Shown here piece by piece: positions 26,557 through 35,930 of a stretch of 38,197 nucleotides of DNA. The stretch comes from Pseudomonadota bacterium (GTDB lineage Bacteria; Myxococcota_A; Polyangia; Haliangiales; Haliangiaceae): the NCBI GenBank assembly GCA_022360315.1, contig JAKSDA010000448.1:1-38197 (forward strand), in the 5' to 3' direction. A program made the translations under genes and the position numbers. The notes below the pieces were generated by a model. That model made no database searches. It saw nothing but the letters and a program-made list of their open reading frames with translations, and had not been told where the DNA came from. Within the stretch, counting starts at the first letter, position 1. Each line of letters opens with the position of its first letter.

Positions 26557-27626
26557 CGACGACAAAGACGACGGGCCAGTGGCCAGGTGATGATCTATTT
26601 CGTGTTCTCGAGTCGCGGCACACGCCGCGCTGCACACTGTGGAGCGACCCGCCATCAGGGTTGCGCGCGGTCCTGGTGGTCGACGACTGGACCCTGGGTC
26701 GGGCCGCCGGTGGAACTCGCACGCGGGCGTATCCGTCGCTCGCTGCAGCTGTAGACGACGCCGCTCACCTGGCTCGTGCCATGACGCTCAAATGCTCGCT
26801 CGGCGGTGTCGATGCAGGGGGGGCAAAAGTCGTGGTGCTCGACCATCCCGGTCTCGATCGGGCGGCGGCGTTTGCCCGGCTCGGTCAGTTGATCGGCGAA
26901 CTCGGCGGGCGTTTTGTCACCTCTGGCGACCTGGGCACGAACGTGCGGGATCTCGAGATCATGGCCGAGCACTGCGATCACATACACATCGGTGAGAGCG
27001 ACCTGTCCGAGGCGACCGCGCGCGGCCTGCTCCGCTGTATCGAAGCCGTGGCCGAGCGGGCTGGCAAGGCCGGTCTGGCCGGACTGCGCGTGGCTGTGCA
27101 GGGGTGTGGTGCCATCGGGTCGGCCGTCGCCAAAAAACTGGCGCAGAGTGGAGTCGAGGTGCTGGTGGCCGACATCGACCGCGACCGCGCCGAGGCCCTG
27201 GCCGCGGATATTTCGGCGCGTCACGTCGCCGCTGATGACATACTCGTTGCCGACGTGGATATCGTGAGCCCGTGTGCGATTGGCGGCGTTGTGACTGCCG
27301 GTGTGGTCGATCGACTGCGCGCCTGGGCGGTGTGTGGTGCGGCCAACAACATCGTGGCCGACGCCGGGGCCGAGCAGCGGATGCAGACTCGCGGCATCCT
27401 GCACGTGCCAGACATCATCGCCTCGGCCGGAGCTGTTGTCGAGGGAGCTGGCGACGTCATCATGGGCCTTGCCGACCGCGGTCATCTCATCGACAGGCTC
27501 GGTGACACTGCGGGTGAGATTCTAGACGAGAGCCAGCGCACTGGCCGACCGACCGGCCAGCTGGCCCAAGAGCGTGCCTGGGCGCGTATCCGGGACCGGT
27601 CCGGGCGCGTGTCTCCTCGAAAGTGA
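26553..27626 (+). CDS. Leucine dehydrogenase-like amino acid dehydrogenase (Glu/Leu/Phe/Val family)
   Basis: 357 residues. GGTRTRAYPSLAAAVDDA, the substrate and catalytic lysines K80 and K92 (MTLKCSLGGVDAGGAK, the same spacing as in Bacillus leucine dehydrogenase), the TSGDLGTNVRD segment and a Rossmann VQGCGAIGSAVAKKL identify the family. It oxidatively deaminates a branched-chain amino acid to the 2-oxo acid with NAD+, or runs in reverse. The ATG overlaps the folA stop. A link to the isovaleryl-type acyl-CoA dehydrogenase at 13463-14626 through leucine breakdown is possible but they are not neighbours. Confidence 0.92.
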   Translation: MTTTKTTGQWPGDDLFRVLESRHTPRCTLWSDPPSGLRAVLVVDDWTLGRAAGGTRTRAYPSLAAAVDDAAHLARAMTLKCSLGGVDAGGAKVVVLDHPGLDRAAAFARLGQLIGELGGRFVTSGDLGTNVRDLEIMAEHCDHIHIGESDLSEATARGLLRCIEAVAERAGKAGLAGLRVAVQGCGAIGSAVAKKLAQSGVEVLVADIDRDRAEALAADISARHVAADDILVADVDIVSPCAIGGVVTAGVVDRLRAWAVCGAANNIVADAGAEQRMQTRGILHVPDIIASAGAVVEGAGDVIMGLADRGHLIDRLGDTAGEILDESQRTGRPTGQLAQERAWARIRDRSGRVSPRK

Positions 27627-27696
27627 AAACTTATCTCGGCGCGACCCTTACCACCCTGACCGGGGTGCGTATAAAATCAGTCTGGCAGAGCCTCCT

Positions 27697-29184
27697 ATGT
27701 CACCGCTCCACTTCCTATGGATCGGATTTCACGACAGTACCGCGCGCGCCCATCGCTGGACCGAGGGTGTGGTGGGGGGAATTGTGTTGCTCTCGATCGC
27801 GCTCTTTGTGGTCGAGCTGTCGGTCGATTTGCCCGAGCGAGCGGCGACTTGGCTGGCTGTGATCGACCGCTGGCTTTTGTGGTTCTTCGTGGTCGAGATC
27901 TGTTTGCGGGTTCTCTCGTTCCGTCCCATTGCGGCATCGTTTTTACGGCGGGGGCCGCTGCGCCATGTGCTCGCGCACGTGACCGGTCGGTTGCGTTTCC
28001 TGATCTCGCCGATGATGGTGGTCGATCTCATGGCCGTGCTGGCCGTGTATCCAGCCCTGCGCAGCCTGCGGGCCCTGCGCCTTCTGCGGGTTGTCCGCGG
28101 GTTGCATCTGTTCCGCTATCACAACCCGTTCGAGGGGATATCCCGGGCGTTTCGCGATAACCGGGTGCTCTACACATTCACCTTTTCCACCCTCGGGGTA
28201 TTAGTACTGGTCGGTGGACTCAGCCTATATCTGATCGAGCGTCACGACAATCCGGCGTTGAGCACCGTCGCGGACGGACTGTGGTGGGGGCTGGTCACCA
28301 TTACCACGGTCGGGTTTGGCGATGTCACGCCACAAACCGGTCTGGGGCGGGCCGTTGGCAGTGTATTGATGTTGGCGGGTATGTTCATGTTGGCGCTGTC
28401 TGCGGGCGTGGTTGGCCATACGTTGTTAAACGCCGTATTGACGATTCGCGAGGAGCAATTCCGTATGAGTGGATACATGGACCACATCGTGGTGTGTGGC
28501 TACGAAGATAGCGCGCATATGTTGCTCGACAGACTGCTCGAGGAGAACGCCAGCCGGGGACGGCAACTGGTCGTATTTGGCCCGGGCAATCGGCCCGAGC
28601 GTCTGCGGTCCGAGTATATCTGGGTGGCCGGAGATCCGACCAAGGAGAGCGAGCTCGACAAAGTGCGCATGAGCCACGCGGCAGCGACCATCATTGTCGG
28701 AGCGCGGTCGCACTCGCCGCAGCAAGCCGATGCGCTGAGCATTCTGACCACGTTCACCATCCGGCATTACCTCAGGCATCGACCGATCAGCAGCGAGCGG
28801 GCCCGCCCGCTGTACGTCGTGTGCGAGATCCTGGACGCCGAAAACGTGGACCACGCCCGGGCTGCGGGTGCTGATGAGGTGATCGAGACCACCCGGCTGG
28901 GGTTTTCTCTGTTGGCCCACGCCATTTCCATGCCGGGCACGGCGACCGCGATGAGCCGCATGGCGGGCATGGGGGACCACAGTCTTTACGTCGGCAAGTT
29001 AAACGGGGACGCTCCGCGGCGTTTTGGCGAGCTCAGCGAAAAGCTCCGAGTGGAGCACCGGGTACTCTTGATCGGCTACCGTCGCGAGGACGGAGAAGAG
29101 GTCATCAACCCCGCCAACGATGTTGAACTCGACATCTCCGATCGGCTGTTGTACCTGGCCGAGGGTCCGGTGCTATCCAGTTGA
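27697..29184 (+). CDS. Voltage-sensor-type K+ channel with C-terminal RCK (TrkA-N) domains
   Basis: 495 residues. Six membrane helices are visible: S1 near 26-44, S2 near 56-73, S3 near 103-118, an S4-like helix at 121-140 with regularly spaced Arg (LRSLRALRLLRVVRGLHLFR), S5 near 160-181 and S6 near 219-245. The pore loop holds the K+ filter TVGFGD at 204-209. From about 262 a Rossmann RCK domain begins (HIVVCGYEDSAHMLLDRLL), followed by a C-terminal part. It should be a tetrameric inner-membrane K+ channel gated by voltage and/or ligands of the RCK ring. The ATG at 27697 has only a weak ribosome binding site. Confidence 0.93.
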   Translation: MSPLHFLWIGFHDSTARAHRWTEGVVGGIVLLSIALFVVELSVDLPERAATWLAVIDRWLLWFFVVEICLRVLSFRPIAASFLRRGPLRHVLAHVTGRLRFLISPMMVVDLMAVLAVYPALRSLRALRLLRVVRGLHLFRYHNPFEGISRAFRDNRVLYTFTFSTLGVLVLVGGLSLYLIERHDNPALSTVADGLWWGLVTITTVGFGDVTPQTGLGRAVGSVLMLAGMFMLALSAGVVGHTLLNAVLTIREEQFRMSGYMDHIVVCGYEDSAHMLLDRLLEENASRGRQLVVFGPGNRPERLRSEYIWVAGDPTKESELDKVRMSHAAATIIVGARSHSPQQADALSILTTFTIRHYLRHRPISSERARPLYVVCEILDAENVDHARAAGADEVIETTRLGFSLLAHAISMPGTATAMSRMAGMGDHSLYVGKLNGDAPRRFGELSEKLRVEHRVLLIGYRREDGEEVINPANDVELDISDRLLYLAEGPVLSS

Positions 29185-29528
29185 GCGCGCCGGGTTGTCG
29201 ACGTCCAGGGCGCGGCTGGTGCGAGTTCGGCAGCGTCTTCTTCTGCGCCGTGCGCGGCGCCTGACAGAACGGCAAGTTCGGGCAGTTCGTCGGCCTGAGC
29301 AACGTCCGTGATGCGCGGGAGCAGCCCGGATAATTACTCAGGGGAATGATTGGGGTCGGAAATCGTTAGATTTCCATGAATTAGGTGGCGCCAATGGCGG
29401 CCAGTGGCTGCCTTTGGATGGCTGTTGGTGGCACAAAAAGTGACACAGCCGAGACCTGCCATCATCGATGGCTAGGTGAACCCGACCAACAGAGGACATG
29501 GCACAGTGCGCCAGGTAGATTTGGACGC
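29185..29528 (+). other. Intergenic region at the left side of the CBASS-like island
   Basis: About 340 bases with no convincing gene. It contains a hairpin GCGCCG/CGGCGC at 29245-29260 (no T run, possibly the end of the channel transcript) and an inverted repeat GGAAAT/ATTTCC at 29358-29375. The base composition becomes less GC-rich from about 29330 on. The promoter of the five-gene island should lie here. No tRNA, integrase or attachment site was seen. Confidence 0.45.
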
Positions 29529-32500
29529 ATGGACCTCCACGATGGTGCGCGTGTTGGCCCCTACCGATTGCTTGAAGCAATCGGCCGCGGGGGTATGGCG
29601 CAGGTGTTCGCAGCTCAGCATGTCCGAATGAACAGCAAAGTCGCACTCAAAATTCTACGCCCGGAAAACGCAAACAAGCCGGGTATTGCGGGCCGATTTC
29701 TGCAGGAAGCGCGTGCGCTGGCTCAGCTTGAGCACCCCGGGATCGTGCGAGTTCTTCACTGTGAGCAACTCAGGGACGGGGTTGTGTATCTGGCCATGGA
29801 ATACCTCGATGGTGTTTCTCTACGGTCATGGCTGCATCAACTATCTGACCCTCCAGCACTGGCGGTAATTCGTGAAATTAGCCGCCAGGTTGCTGACGCC
29901 ATGGCCTACGTTCATACCCGTGGCATCGTGCATCGCGATCTCAAGCCGGAAAACATCATTCTCCTTGCAGACTCGAAACCCACTGCCGATCCCTACCAAG
30001 TCAAGATTATCGACTTTGGCATCGCCAAGATGCCCCTGCAATTCCACTCGCATCTGGATACCGAATCGGATACACAGATCGATACTCGCGGACCAGTGCT
30101 CTTGGGCACTGCCACGTACATGGCGCCCGAACAATGCCGAAATGCCGCCGATGTTACCTCTCGCACCGATGTGTACGCTCTTGGTGTCGTGCTCTTCGAG
30201 ATGCTTGCTGGGCGGGCGCCATTTCTCGGTGAAGAACCTATCGAAGTGATCTCGGCACATGTTAACTCACTAGCACCCTCTGTGCGCGAATACGCGCCAC
30301 AGATACCTGTAGCTCTCGATGTCATGATCACCTCGATGTTGGCCAAAGAGCCGACCACGCGGCCGACTATGCGTCGGATCTGTGAAGTGCTTACCCGACC
30401 GTGGGAGGATATTGCGCAGGTATCAGCTAACTGTCCGTTTCCGGGCCTTCTGGGCTTTGATGAAAACGATGCCGAAATCTTCTTCGGCCGTGGACGCGAA
30501 GTTAATGCGATCCTGTCTCATTTGGAACGAGCCCGCGAGGGCGGACCGCGCTGCGTGCTCGTGGAAGGCCCCGGCGGCGCAGGGAAGACCTCAGTGGTCC
30601 GCGCTGGTGTCATCCCTGCGCTCAAAGACCGCAACTCGAGAGACGTATCCCGCTGGCAGATCGTCTATCTCCGACCATCTGGAGGCGTGATTCCTGCGCT
30701 GGCCCGATTTTTAGCATTGACGTCCCATACCGCCGATTCAAACGAAATACGCGTCGGCATCGAGCGCAATCTCCGCGAAAACCCTGGTGCTTTTCCCGAA
30801 ATCGTAGCCAGGAATATGCGGGATGGCTGTTGCCTACTTCTGGTCATCGATCCGCTCAACGAGCTTCTCGATGGAGAAGCAGCAATCACTCGACCATTGG
30901 AAACGCTCCTTGCAAGCCTACTCGAAGATTCCAACTCGCCGGTCTGTATCCTGGCCACGTGGCGTAGCGAGCTGGCTCGCCAGATTGTGAACAGGCATGT
31001 GGTTGCCACTATGCTGCAGAGCAAGGCACGAGTATCCGTGCAGCCACTCACCGAGCAAACTCTGGCCGGTGCGATCCGCCAGATGTGCGAACGCACCGCG
31101 TTACTGCTCGCCGAAGGCTTGGCCGAGCGTCTGACTCGCGACGCCTTTGCAACGCGTGATCCCATGCCACTCCTTGGCTACACCCTACGTAGTCTATGGC
31201 CGTCCGCTGGTAAGGCAATCACACATGAACGATATGACCAACTCGGTGGTGTCGCCGGTGCCTTGGCCGAACAAGCCGAGCGAGTTTTACACAGCCTTGG
31301 CGACGAAGGACGACAGCGGGCCAAATGGCTCCTCTTGTCGTTGATTCACGTCGGTCGCGGCACGCCAGATACACGAGTACCGCGTACCCTTGCCGACGTT
31401 CTCAATGCCGCAGGTGGTGATAACCGCGCGAGAGACATCCTGCAGCGCTTGGCGAACCGACCCAGCGACTCGACGAACACGGATGCACAGGATGGTATCC
31501 GCCTGATCACCCTGATGGAGACTGTCGGACCCGGTAGCGAACCACAGGTCGATCTGGCTCACGAAACCCTACTGCATCAGGTTTCCACCATTGCCGGCTG
31601 GGTCGATGCCGAGAGGAACCGGCTGGAACGCCATGCAGATCTCGAGGCAGCAGCCGATACCTGGGAACGCTCAGGCCGCCCAAGCCAGGGTTTGCCGTCA
31701 GGCACCTTGTTGACCCATTTCGTCGGCGAGCGGCGTGACCCGTCGCAACAGGAGATCTTCGACCGTCTGTCCAGTGATCGAGCACGCGCCTTTGTTCGCT
31801 CGGTGCGGAAGCTGGAACGGCGTCGCAAAAATGCATGGCGCGCCGCAGGATCTCTCTTGGTTGCCGCACTGGTCGTCAGCGTGGCGCTCGCTTTACATGC
31901 CCGTCGGGCGCAAGAACGTGCAGAAGGCAACTTAGAGCAGATCTTGCTATCTACTGAACAAGTCGTCTCGGAAGTCGATTGGAGGCTGTCGCGGCTGCAT
32001 TATACGTTGCCTATGCGTCGCGATATGCTGGAGCACATAGATCGCAGTCTGGCAGCGTTGCCGTTCGAGGAGCGGAGCAAACTGGATGTTCGCAGAGCCA
32101 TAATCAAGACTAAACATCGGCTTGGTGATTTGCACCGTCATGACGGCACGCTGGCAGACGCCGCATCCTTCTATCAAGTTGCCGCCCGTCTGATCCAGAA
32201 CGCGGCATTACTCTGGCCAGACGAAGATTCTCTGACCTTTCTCCGGGCTCTAAACCACTCCAAGCGTGGCAAGATCGCTCTGGCGAGTGCTCGTTTCGAC
32301 GATGCCAACCATCACTTCAACGCTGCGCTGAGCCTGCTTGCGCCTGGCCTCAAGCAGGCTGATCCAGACTCGCGACGGACTCTGGCTACCAGCTACTCTG
32401 AAAAAGCCGAGCTGTCCCTTGCCATCGGACGCCCGCGCGATGCGTTGGGTCTATATGGTCACGCACTCGCCTTGCTCACGAATAACCAGGGGGATTACGA

Positions 32501-32954
32501 TCGCAGCCTACAGGCTCTCACTTTAGCCCAGCGTGCGCATGTCCGATCGCGAGTCGGCGAGCGCAATGAAGCGACCGCCGACTTTCGACGTGCCCTGGAT
32601 ATGATGAGCCCGATCGTCGAGGGCGATCCTGGCAACGCATATTTCCGCTGGACCATGGGGTACATCTATTCAGGGTTCGCGGCGCTCGTGGCTGAGAGCG
32701 ATCAGCTGGATCAGACCGTCGCGCACTACCGTACTGCCTACACACTGGGCCGCGAACTGCTGAACGGCGATCCGGACCACAAGCGCTACGCGCTGCTCGT
32801 GTGCGAGAGCCTTTTGGGCTACGAGAAGGCGGTTTCCGCGCATAGGCCGCTCCACTTCGAGCCGCTTCCAGTTTCCCTGCGTTGTGAAATTGCAGAACAG
32901 ATGCTTAAGAAAGATCGCCACGACGTCCGTTTTCGGCGCCTTCTGTGCTACTGA
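29529..32954 (+). CDS. Ser/Thr protein kinase fused to nSTAND ATPase, membrane helix and helical-repeat C-terminus
   Basis: 1141 residues from the ATG at 29529 (MDLHDGARVGPYRL); a longer frame to 29385 adds no kinase sequence. The Hanks-type kinase (about 12-290) is intact: GRGGMAQVF, Lys41, HRDLKPEN (Asp137), DFG (162-164) and APEQ. Next comes an nSTAND NTPase starting at CPFPGLLGFDENDAEIFFG, with Walker A GPGGAGKT (347-354) and Walker B-like LLLVID (Asp441). A membrane helix is at about 770-792, then TPR-like helices to the end, which would be periplasmic. Kinase and STAND parts are thus cytoplasmic. STAND proteins are ligand-triggered switches, many in phage defence. It heads five co-directional genes and may be the sensor of the system. 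Confidence 0.88.
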   Translation: MDLHDGARVGPYRLLEAIGRGGMAQVFAAQHVRMNSKVALKILRPENANKPGIAGRFLQEARALAQLEHPGIVRVLHCEQLRDGVVYLAMEYLDGVSLRSWLHQLSDPPALAVIREISRQVADAMAYVHTRGIVHRDLKPENIILLADSKPTADPYQVKIIDFGIAKMPLQFHSHLDTESDTQIDTRGPVLLGTATYMAPEQCRNAADVTSRTDVYALGVVLFEMLAGRAPFLGEEPIEVISAHVNSLAPSVREYAPQIPVALDVMITSMLAKEPTTRPTMRRICEVLTRPWEDIAQVSANCPFPGLLGFDENDAEIFFGRGREVNAILSHLERAREGGPRCVLVEGPGGAGKTSVVRAGVIPALKDRNSRDVSRWQIVYLRPSGGVIPALARFLALTSHTADSNEIRVGIERNLRENPGAFPEIVARNMRDGCCLLLVIDPLNELLDGEAAITRPLETLLASLLEDSNSPVCILATWRSELARQIVNRHVVATMLQSKARVSVQPLTEQTLAGAIRQMCERTALLLAEGLAERLTRDAFATRDPMPLLGYTLRSLWPSAGKAITHERYDQLGGVAGALAEQAERVLHSLGDEGRQRAKWLLLSLIHVGRGTPDTRVPRTLADVLNAAGGDNRARDILQRLANRPSDSTNTDAQDGIRLITLMETVGPGSEPQVDLAHETLLHQVSTIAGWVDAERNRLERHADLEAAADTWERSGRPSQGLPSGTLLTHFVGERRDPSQQEIFDRLSSDRARAFVRSVRKLERRRKNAWRAAGSLLVAALVVSVALALHARRAQERAEGNLEQILLSTEQVVSEVDWRLSRLHYTLPMRRDMLEHIDRSLAALPFEERSKLDVRRAIIKTKHRLGDLHRHDGTLADAASFYQVAARLIQNAALLWPDEDSLTFLRALNHSKRGKIALASARFDDANHHFNAALSLLAPGLKQADPDSRRTLATSYSEKAELSLAIGRPRDALGLYGHALALLTNNQGDYDRSLQALTLAQRAHVRSRVGERNEATADFRRALDMMSPIVEGDPGNAYFRWTMGYIYSGFAALVAESDQLDQTVAHYRTAYTLGRELLNGDPDHKRYALLVCESLLGYEKAVSAHRPLHFEPLPVSLRCEIAEQMLKKDRHDVRFRRLLCY

Positions 32955-33089
32955 GTAAGAATCGTCCTACATCCGGCAGCAGGCGGCCACGCAGCCGCCT
33001 GCGCTTGCAGGAAAGTGTATCGAACTGCGGTCGATCCGTATAGCGATGACATCCCCATAGGTACGACTCTTCGATCAGGAGCATCCACT

Positions 33090-34892
33090 ATGAGCCAACC
33101 ATCGCCCGCTGGAGCAATCCTGCTATCCCATACTGCACTCTTCGGTGTCAGCCACGAAGAGATGACTCGTGCGGCAAGCGGAGCGTATGGCAACTGCCCA
33201 ACCCGTCCAATTGAGATTGACATGAGCGCGACATCCAAGCGTGCCATTGCCAGCGAAGATTGGAGCGTTGCCAGGCGCACTCTGGAAGAGCGTTTTCGTA
33301 CTGAGATCGAGCCACTGCGACAGAAGTCGCCCGACTACACTATCGTTTACTTCGGCTCGGCTCCGGTCCCCCTGGCAATTCAGCTGGGCTCTCTACTGGG
33401 TACTGGCGCCACGATCGATATCATTCCACGTCACCACCTTGAGGGAACGTGGGGATGGAATGCGCAGAATCGACCTCCTCGACTGCGGCCGGTCGAACTA
33501 CCAGAGGAACGCGACCGGTCGTCCGGGATCGCCATTGTACGTGTATCGACGTCGCATCCGGTTGATCCGGTGTTGACCCGCGAGGTGGTCTGCGAAGTTC
33601 CATTGCTCGAGGTAGATATTGCTCTGGCAGAGCCAGGCGAGGACGCTTTCCCTCGCATCGACGAGATGCGCGAGGTTGCAACGATGTTCCGAGGTGCGCT
33701 CGATCACATCGGCGATCGTTTCCCTGGCGTTTACCGCGTGCACCTCTTTGCTTCGGTGCAGCCGGGTATGGCGCTCCTTCTGGGCGCTCAGGTCAGCTCG
33801 ACAATGCATCCAGAAATCCAGACCTATCAGTATGCGCGCAATGATGCTATAGGCGCTTACCACACACCTGCCATCTTGATCAATGGCCGTCATCAGCCCA
33901 CGCGTCGCGCTCTCGGCGAACATGCGCGAACCAAGGCAGCCGCTGATCGCAAGCGACTGGCCGAAGATCTGGAGCGAATTAACGGCTTTGCTCAGGACCG
34001 CCGAGATGCCCATTCATGGCTCGACGAGGTCTTACCTGGCTCAGAACAGAAAACAGCTAAGAGTGCCCTCTCAGGTGTCTGGGCGTTCTTGCCCGGGCTG
34101 GATGGCACGCCACTCCCCAGGTCGAGCGTAGACCCCGAGACCTGCACTGTAGACGACGATTTCTGTCTTGCACATAAGACCCGGGCCTGGCAACTCGACG
34201 ACTCATGGCTGGCGACATTAGCCGATCGTCTTCCCGATGATCAGCTGCGGGGCTGCGCGCTGCGGCTGTTGATACTGCACGAAGCGCTACATCGGGGTCC
34301 GCAGTGCTTGACCCGGGAGACCAGTCGGGGAGTGGGCCGCTTCCCCAAGGTTCTGGAAGAGATTGACTACCAAGCCGATCTGTGGGCCATGCTCTACGAG
34401 CGTGCACTGGCGAGCCTTCGGTCGCGGAGTTATGTCGAGGATTCTGCCGACTACTTCCAGAATCTCATCCATATCGCCACTGAGGCTATGTGGGCGTTCG
34501 ATGATCATGGCGAGCGGCTGCGTCAGATTGAGGTAAGGCGGCTGAATCGATACCTGAACTGGTACTGGCAGTCGCTACGCTTGGAGATCGCCGGCAGTAC
34601 GAGCGGCAGTGAGCCTCTGGGCCTGAGCAAGGTCCTGACTATACTGGCCCGGAGGCCGAGTATTGAGCTCGCTGGCCCCGCCATTGTGACGCGCAACGAG
34701 CGAGTATTCTTCGATCTTGAGCATCCACCTGTGGCCATTCCTGAACTCGCGGTCTACCACCAAGGCAGGCTGTTGCGCTCGGGGACCACGCTGGCTTTCG
34801 ACATAGCTACATTCCTCGAAGCTTTGAGGGACCGTGCTGCCGACCGCATGCTCAACATTCTTCGCGCCGCCGCTGTGCCCATTCTTTCGTGA
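33090..34892 (+). CDS. SAVED-domain cyclic-nucleotide sensor fused to an HExxH metallopeptidase-like domain
   Basis: 600 residues; the ATG at 33090 has AGGAGC seven bases upstream, so the longer frame from 33015 is rejected. Residues of about 75-265 match a SAVED domain: YTIVYFGSAPVPLAIQLGSL, IDIIPRHH followed by TWGWN, and VYRVHLFASVQPGMALLLGA with the QTYQYARN strand. SAVED binds cyclic oligonucleotides made by CD-NTases (or CRISPR type III). A linker leads to a C-terminal half holding HEALH (His397, Glu398, His401) and then EEIDYQADLW (423-432), an arrangement typical of zincin peptidases, where Glu/Asp about 22-30 residues on supplies the third ligand. Predicted: a protease switched on by a cyclic nucleotide. 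It lies 44 bases before the CD-NTase gene. Peptidase activity and family are unproven. Confidence 0.82.
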   Translation: MSQPSPAGAILLSHTALFGVSHEEMTRAASGAYGNCPTRPIEIDMSATSKRAIASEDWSVARRTLEERFRTEIEPLRQKSPDYTIVYFGSAPVPLAIQLGSLLGTGATIDIIPRHHLEGTWGWNAQNRPPRLRPVELPEERDRSSGIAIVRVSTSHPVDPVLTREVVCEVPLLEVDIALAEPGEDAFPRIDEMREVATMFRGALDHIGDRFPGVYRVHLFASVQPGMALLLGAQVSSTMHPEIQTYQYARNDAIGAYHTPAILINGRHQPTRRALGEHARTKAAADRKRLAEDLERINGFAQDRRDAHSWLDEVLPGSEQKTAKSALSGVWAFLPGLDGTPLPRSSVDPETCTVDDDFCLAHKTRAWQLDDSWLATLADRLPDDQLRGCALRLLILHEALHRGPQCLTRETSRGVGRFPKVLEEIDYQADLWAMLYERALASLRSRSYVEDSADYFQNLIHIATEAMWAFDDHGERLRQIEVRRLNRYLNWYWQSLRLEIAGSTSGSEPLGLSKVLTILARRPSIELAGPAIVTRNERVFFDLEHPPVAIPELAVYHQGRLLRSGTTLAFDIATFLEALRDRAADRMLNILRAAAVPILS

Positions 34893-34935
34893 ATCGCTTC
34901 GCGTGCACTGTTTCATCGCTGTAGCAGGAGAATTC

Positions 34936-35871
34936 ATGTCGTTTCAACCGATCTTTAGCCGCTTTCACGAAGCCATCAAGCTTAATGACAAAACCCACAA
35001 TGCCGGGCTGCGCGAAAAGCGTGACCGCATTCACAACCGGCTGCGCGAGAAGCTGCCATACACGTTCACATTCTTTAATCAAGGCAGCTATGCAATGGGG
35101 ACTGGCATTCGACCACTGAACGACGACTACGATATCGATGTGGGTATCGTCTTCAACGATGTCTATTTCCACGATTTCGACCCGAACGCTGTCAAGAAAT
35201 GGGTGTATGACGCTGTGTCCGAACATACCGCCCGAGTAGAGTGGCGGCGTCCTTGCATCACAGTCTACTATCAGCAACATGGGGAAGCTGTCTACCACGT
35301 GGATCTGGCCATCTTCGCTCGGGAACGGAATTCGAACGGCCTGCGTCTCGCCATTGGCAAGCAGCACTCGGCCAATGACCAGCGCGAGTGGCAGCCCGAC
35401 GATCGCAAAGGCTTCATCGAAGCAGTGAAGAAGCGCTTCTCGGGCGATGATGATCAGCAGTTTCGCCGCGTGATTCGCTATCTCAAACGCTGGAAAGATG
35501 TGCATTTTCGGAACCAAGGCAACGCTGCCCCCTCGGGTTTGGGGTTGACGGTGGCGGCCTACACGTGGTTTCAGGTCAACCGTTCCTTCTTGAATGGACT
35601 GTACGACGATCTCGGGGCGACTCGAGGGCTGGTGCGCTCCATCCGCAATGCGTTCACCTGCCGATGGACGCTCTCGGGCAACATGCATCGTCTGATGCTA
35701 CCGATTCCCTTCGCCCCACGTGATGACGTCTTCAGCCGCATGAGTGACCAGCAGATGCAGGAGTTCTACCAGCGTTTGCAACTACTTGAGGATTGGCTGG
35801 ACGAAGCTCAGCAGTCGAGCAGCACCGCGCCGCTGCAGCGTGCCTTCGGCAGCGATTTCCCGGCTCAATGA
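34936..35871 (+). CDS. CD-NTase (cGAS/DncV-like nucleotidyltransferase) of a CBASS-type system
   Basis: 311 residues from the ATG at 34936, which has AGGAG five bases upstream; the longer frame from 34834 overlaps the previous gene. The polymerase-beta fold active site is complete: GSYAMGTGIRP (Gly50-Ser51), DYDIDVGI (Asp66 and Asp68) and YHVDLAIF (Asp123). The C-terminal helical core is present (FRRVIRYLKRWKDVHF ... GLGLTVAAYTWF). Such enzymes make cyclic di- or trinucleotides on sensing phage; the SAVED partner suggests a cyclic trinucleotide, but the product cannot be read from sequence. No E1/E2-like (Cap2), JAB (Cap3), HORMA or TRIP13 genes accompany it, so it resembles minimal type I CBASS plus unusual additions. 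Confidence 0.92.
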   Translation: MSFQPIFSRFHEAIKLNDKTHNAGLREKRDRIHNRLREKLPYTFTFFNQGSYAMGTGIRPLNDDYDIDVGIVFNDVYFHDFDPNAVKKWVYDAVSEHTARVEWRRPCITVYYQQHGEAVYHVDLAIFARERNSNGLRLAIGKQHSANDQREWQPDDRKGFIEAVKKRFSGDDDQQFRRVIRYLKRWKDVHFRNQGNAAPSGLGLTVAAYTWFQVNRSFLNGLYDDLGATRGLVRSIRNAFTCRWTLSGNMHRLMLPIPFAPRDDVFSRMSDQQMQEFYQRLQLLEDWLDEAQQSSSTAPLQRAFGSDFPAQ

Positions 35872-35907
35872 AGTATTTTGCCAGAATGCTGGCCACTGTT
35901 CATAATT

Positions 35908-35919
35908 GGAGGATCCTCC
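35908..35919 (+). promoter_or_regulatory. 12-bp palindrome containing a ribosome binding site before the sigma factor gene
   Basis: GGAGGATCCTCC is a perfect palindrome that includes the Shine-Dalgarno-like GGAGG, 18 bases before the sigma factor ATG (35931) and 11 before an out-of-frame ATG at 35924. That ATG opens a ten-codon reading frame ending at 35956, overlapping the sigma start. The layout could mean translational control, or chance. Confidence 0.35.
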
Positions 35920-35930
35920 GAGTATGGAGT

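Noticed and set aside
29185..29528. Possible tRNA or attachment site at the left edge of the island
   Set aside because: No cloverleaf-like sequence, integrase gene or copy of the right-end 47-bp repeat was found there.
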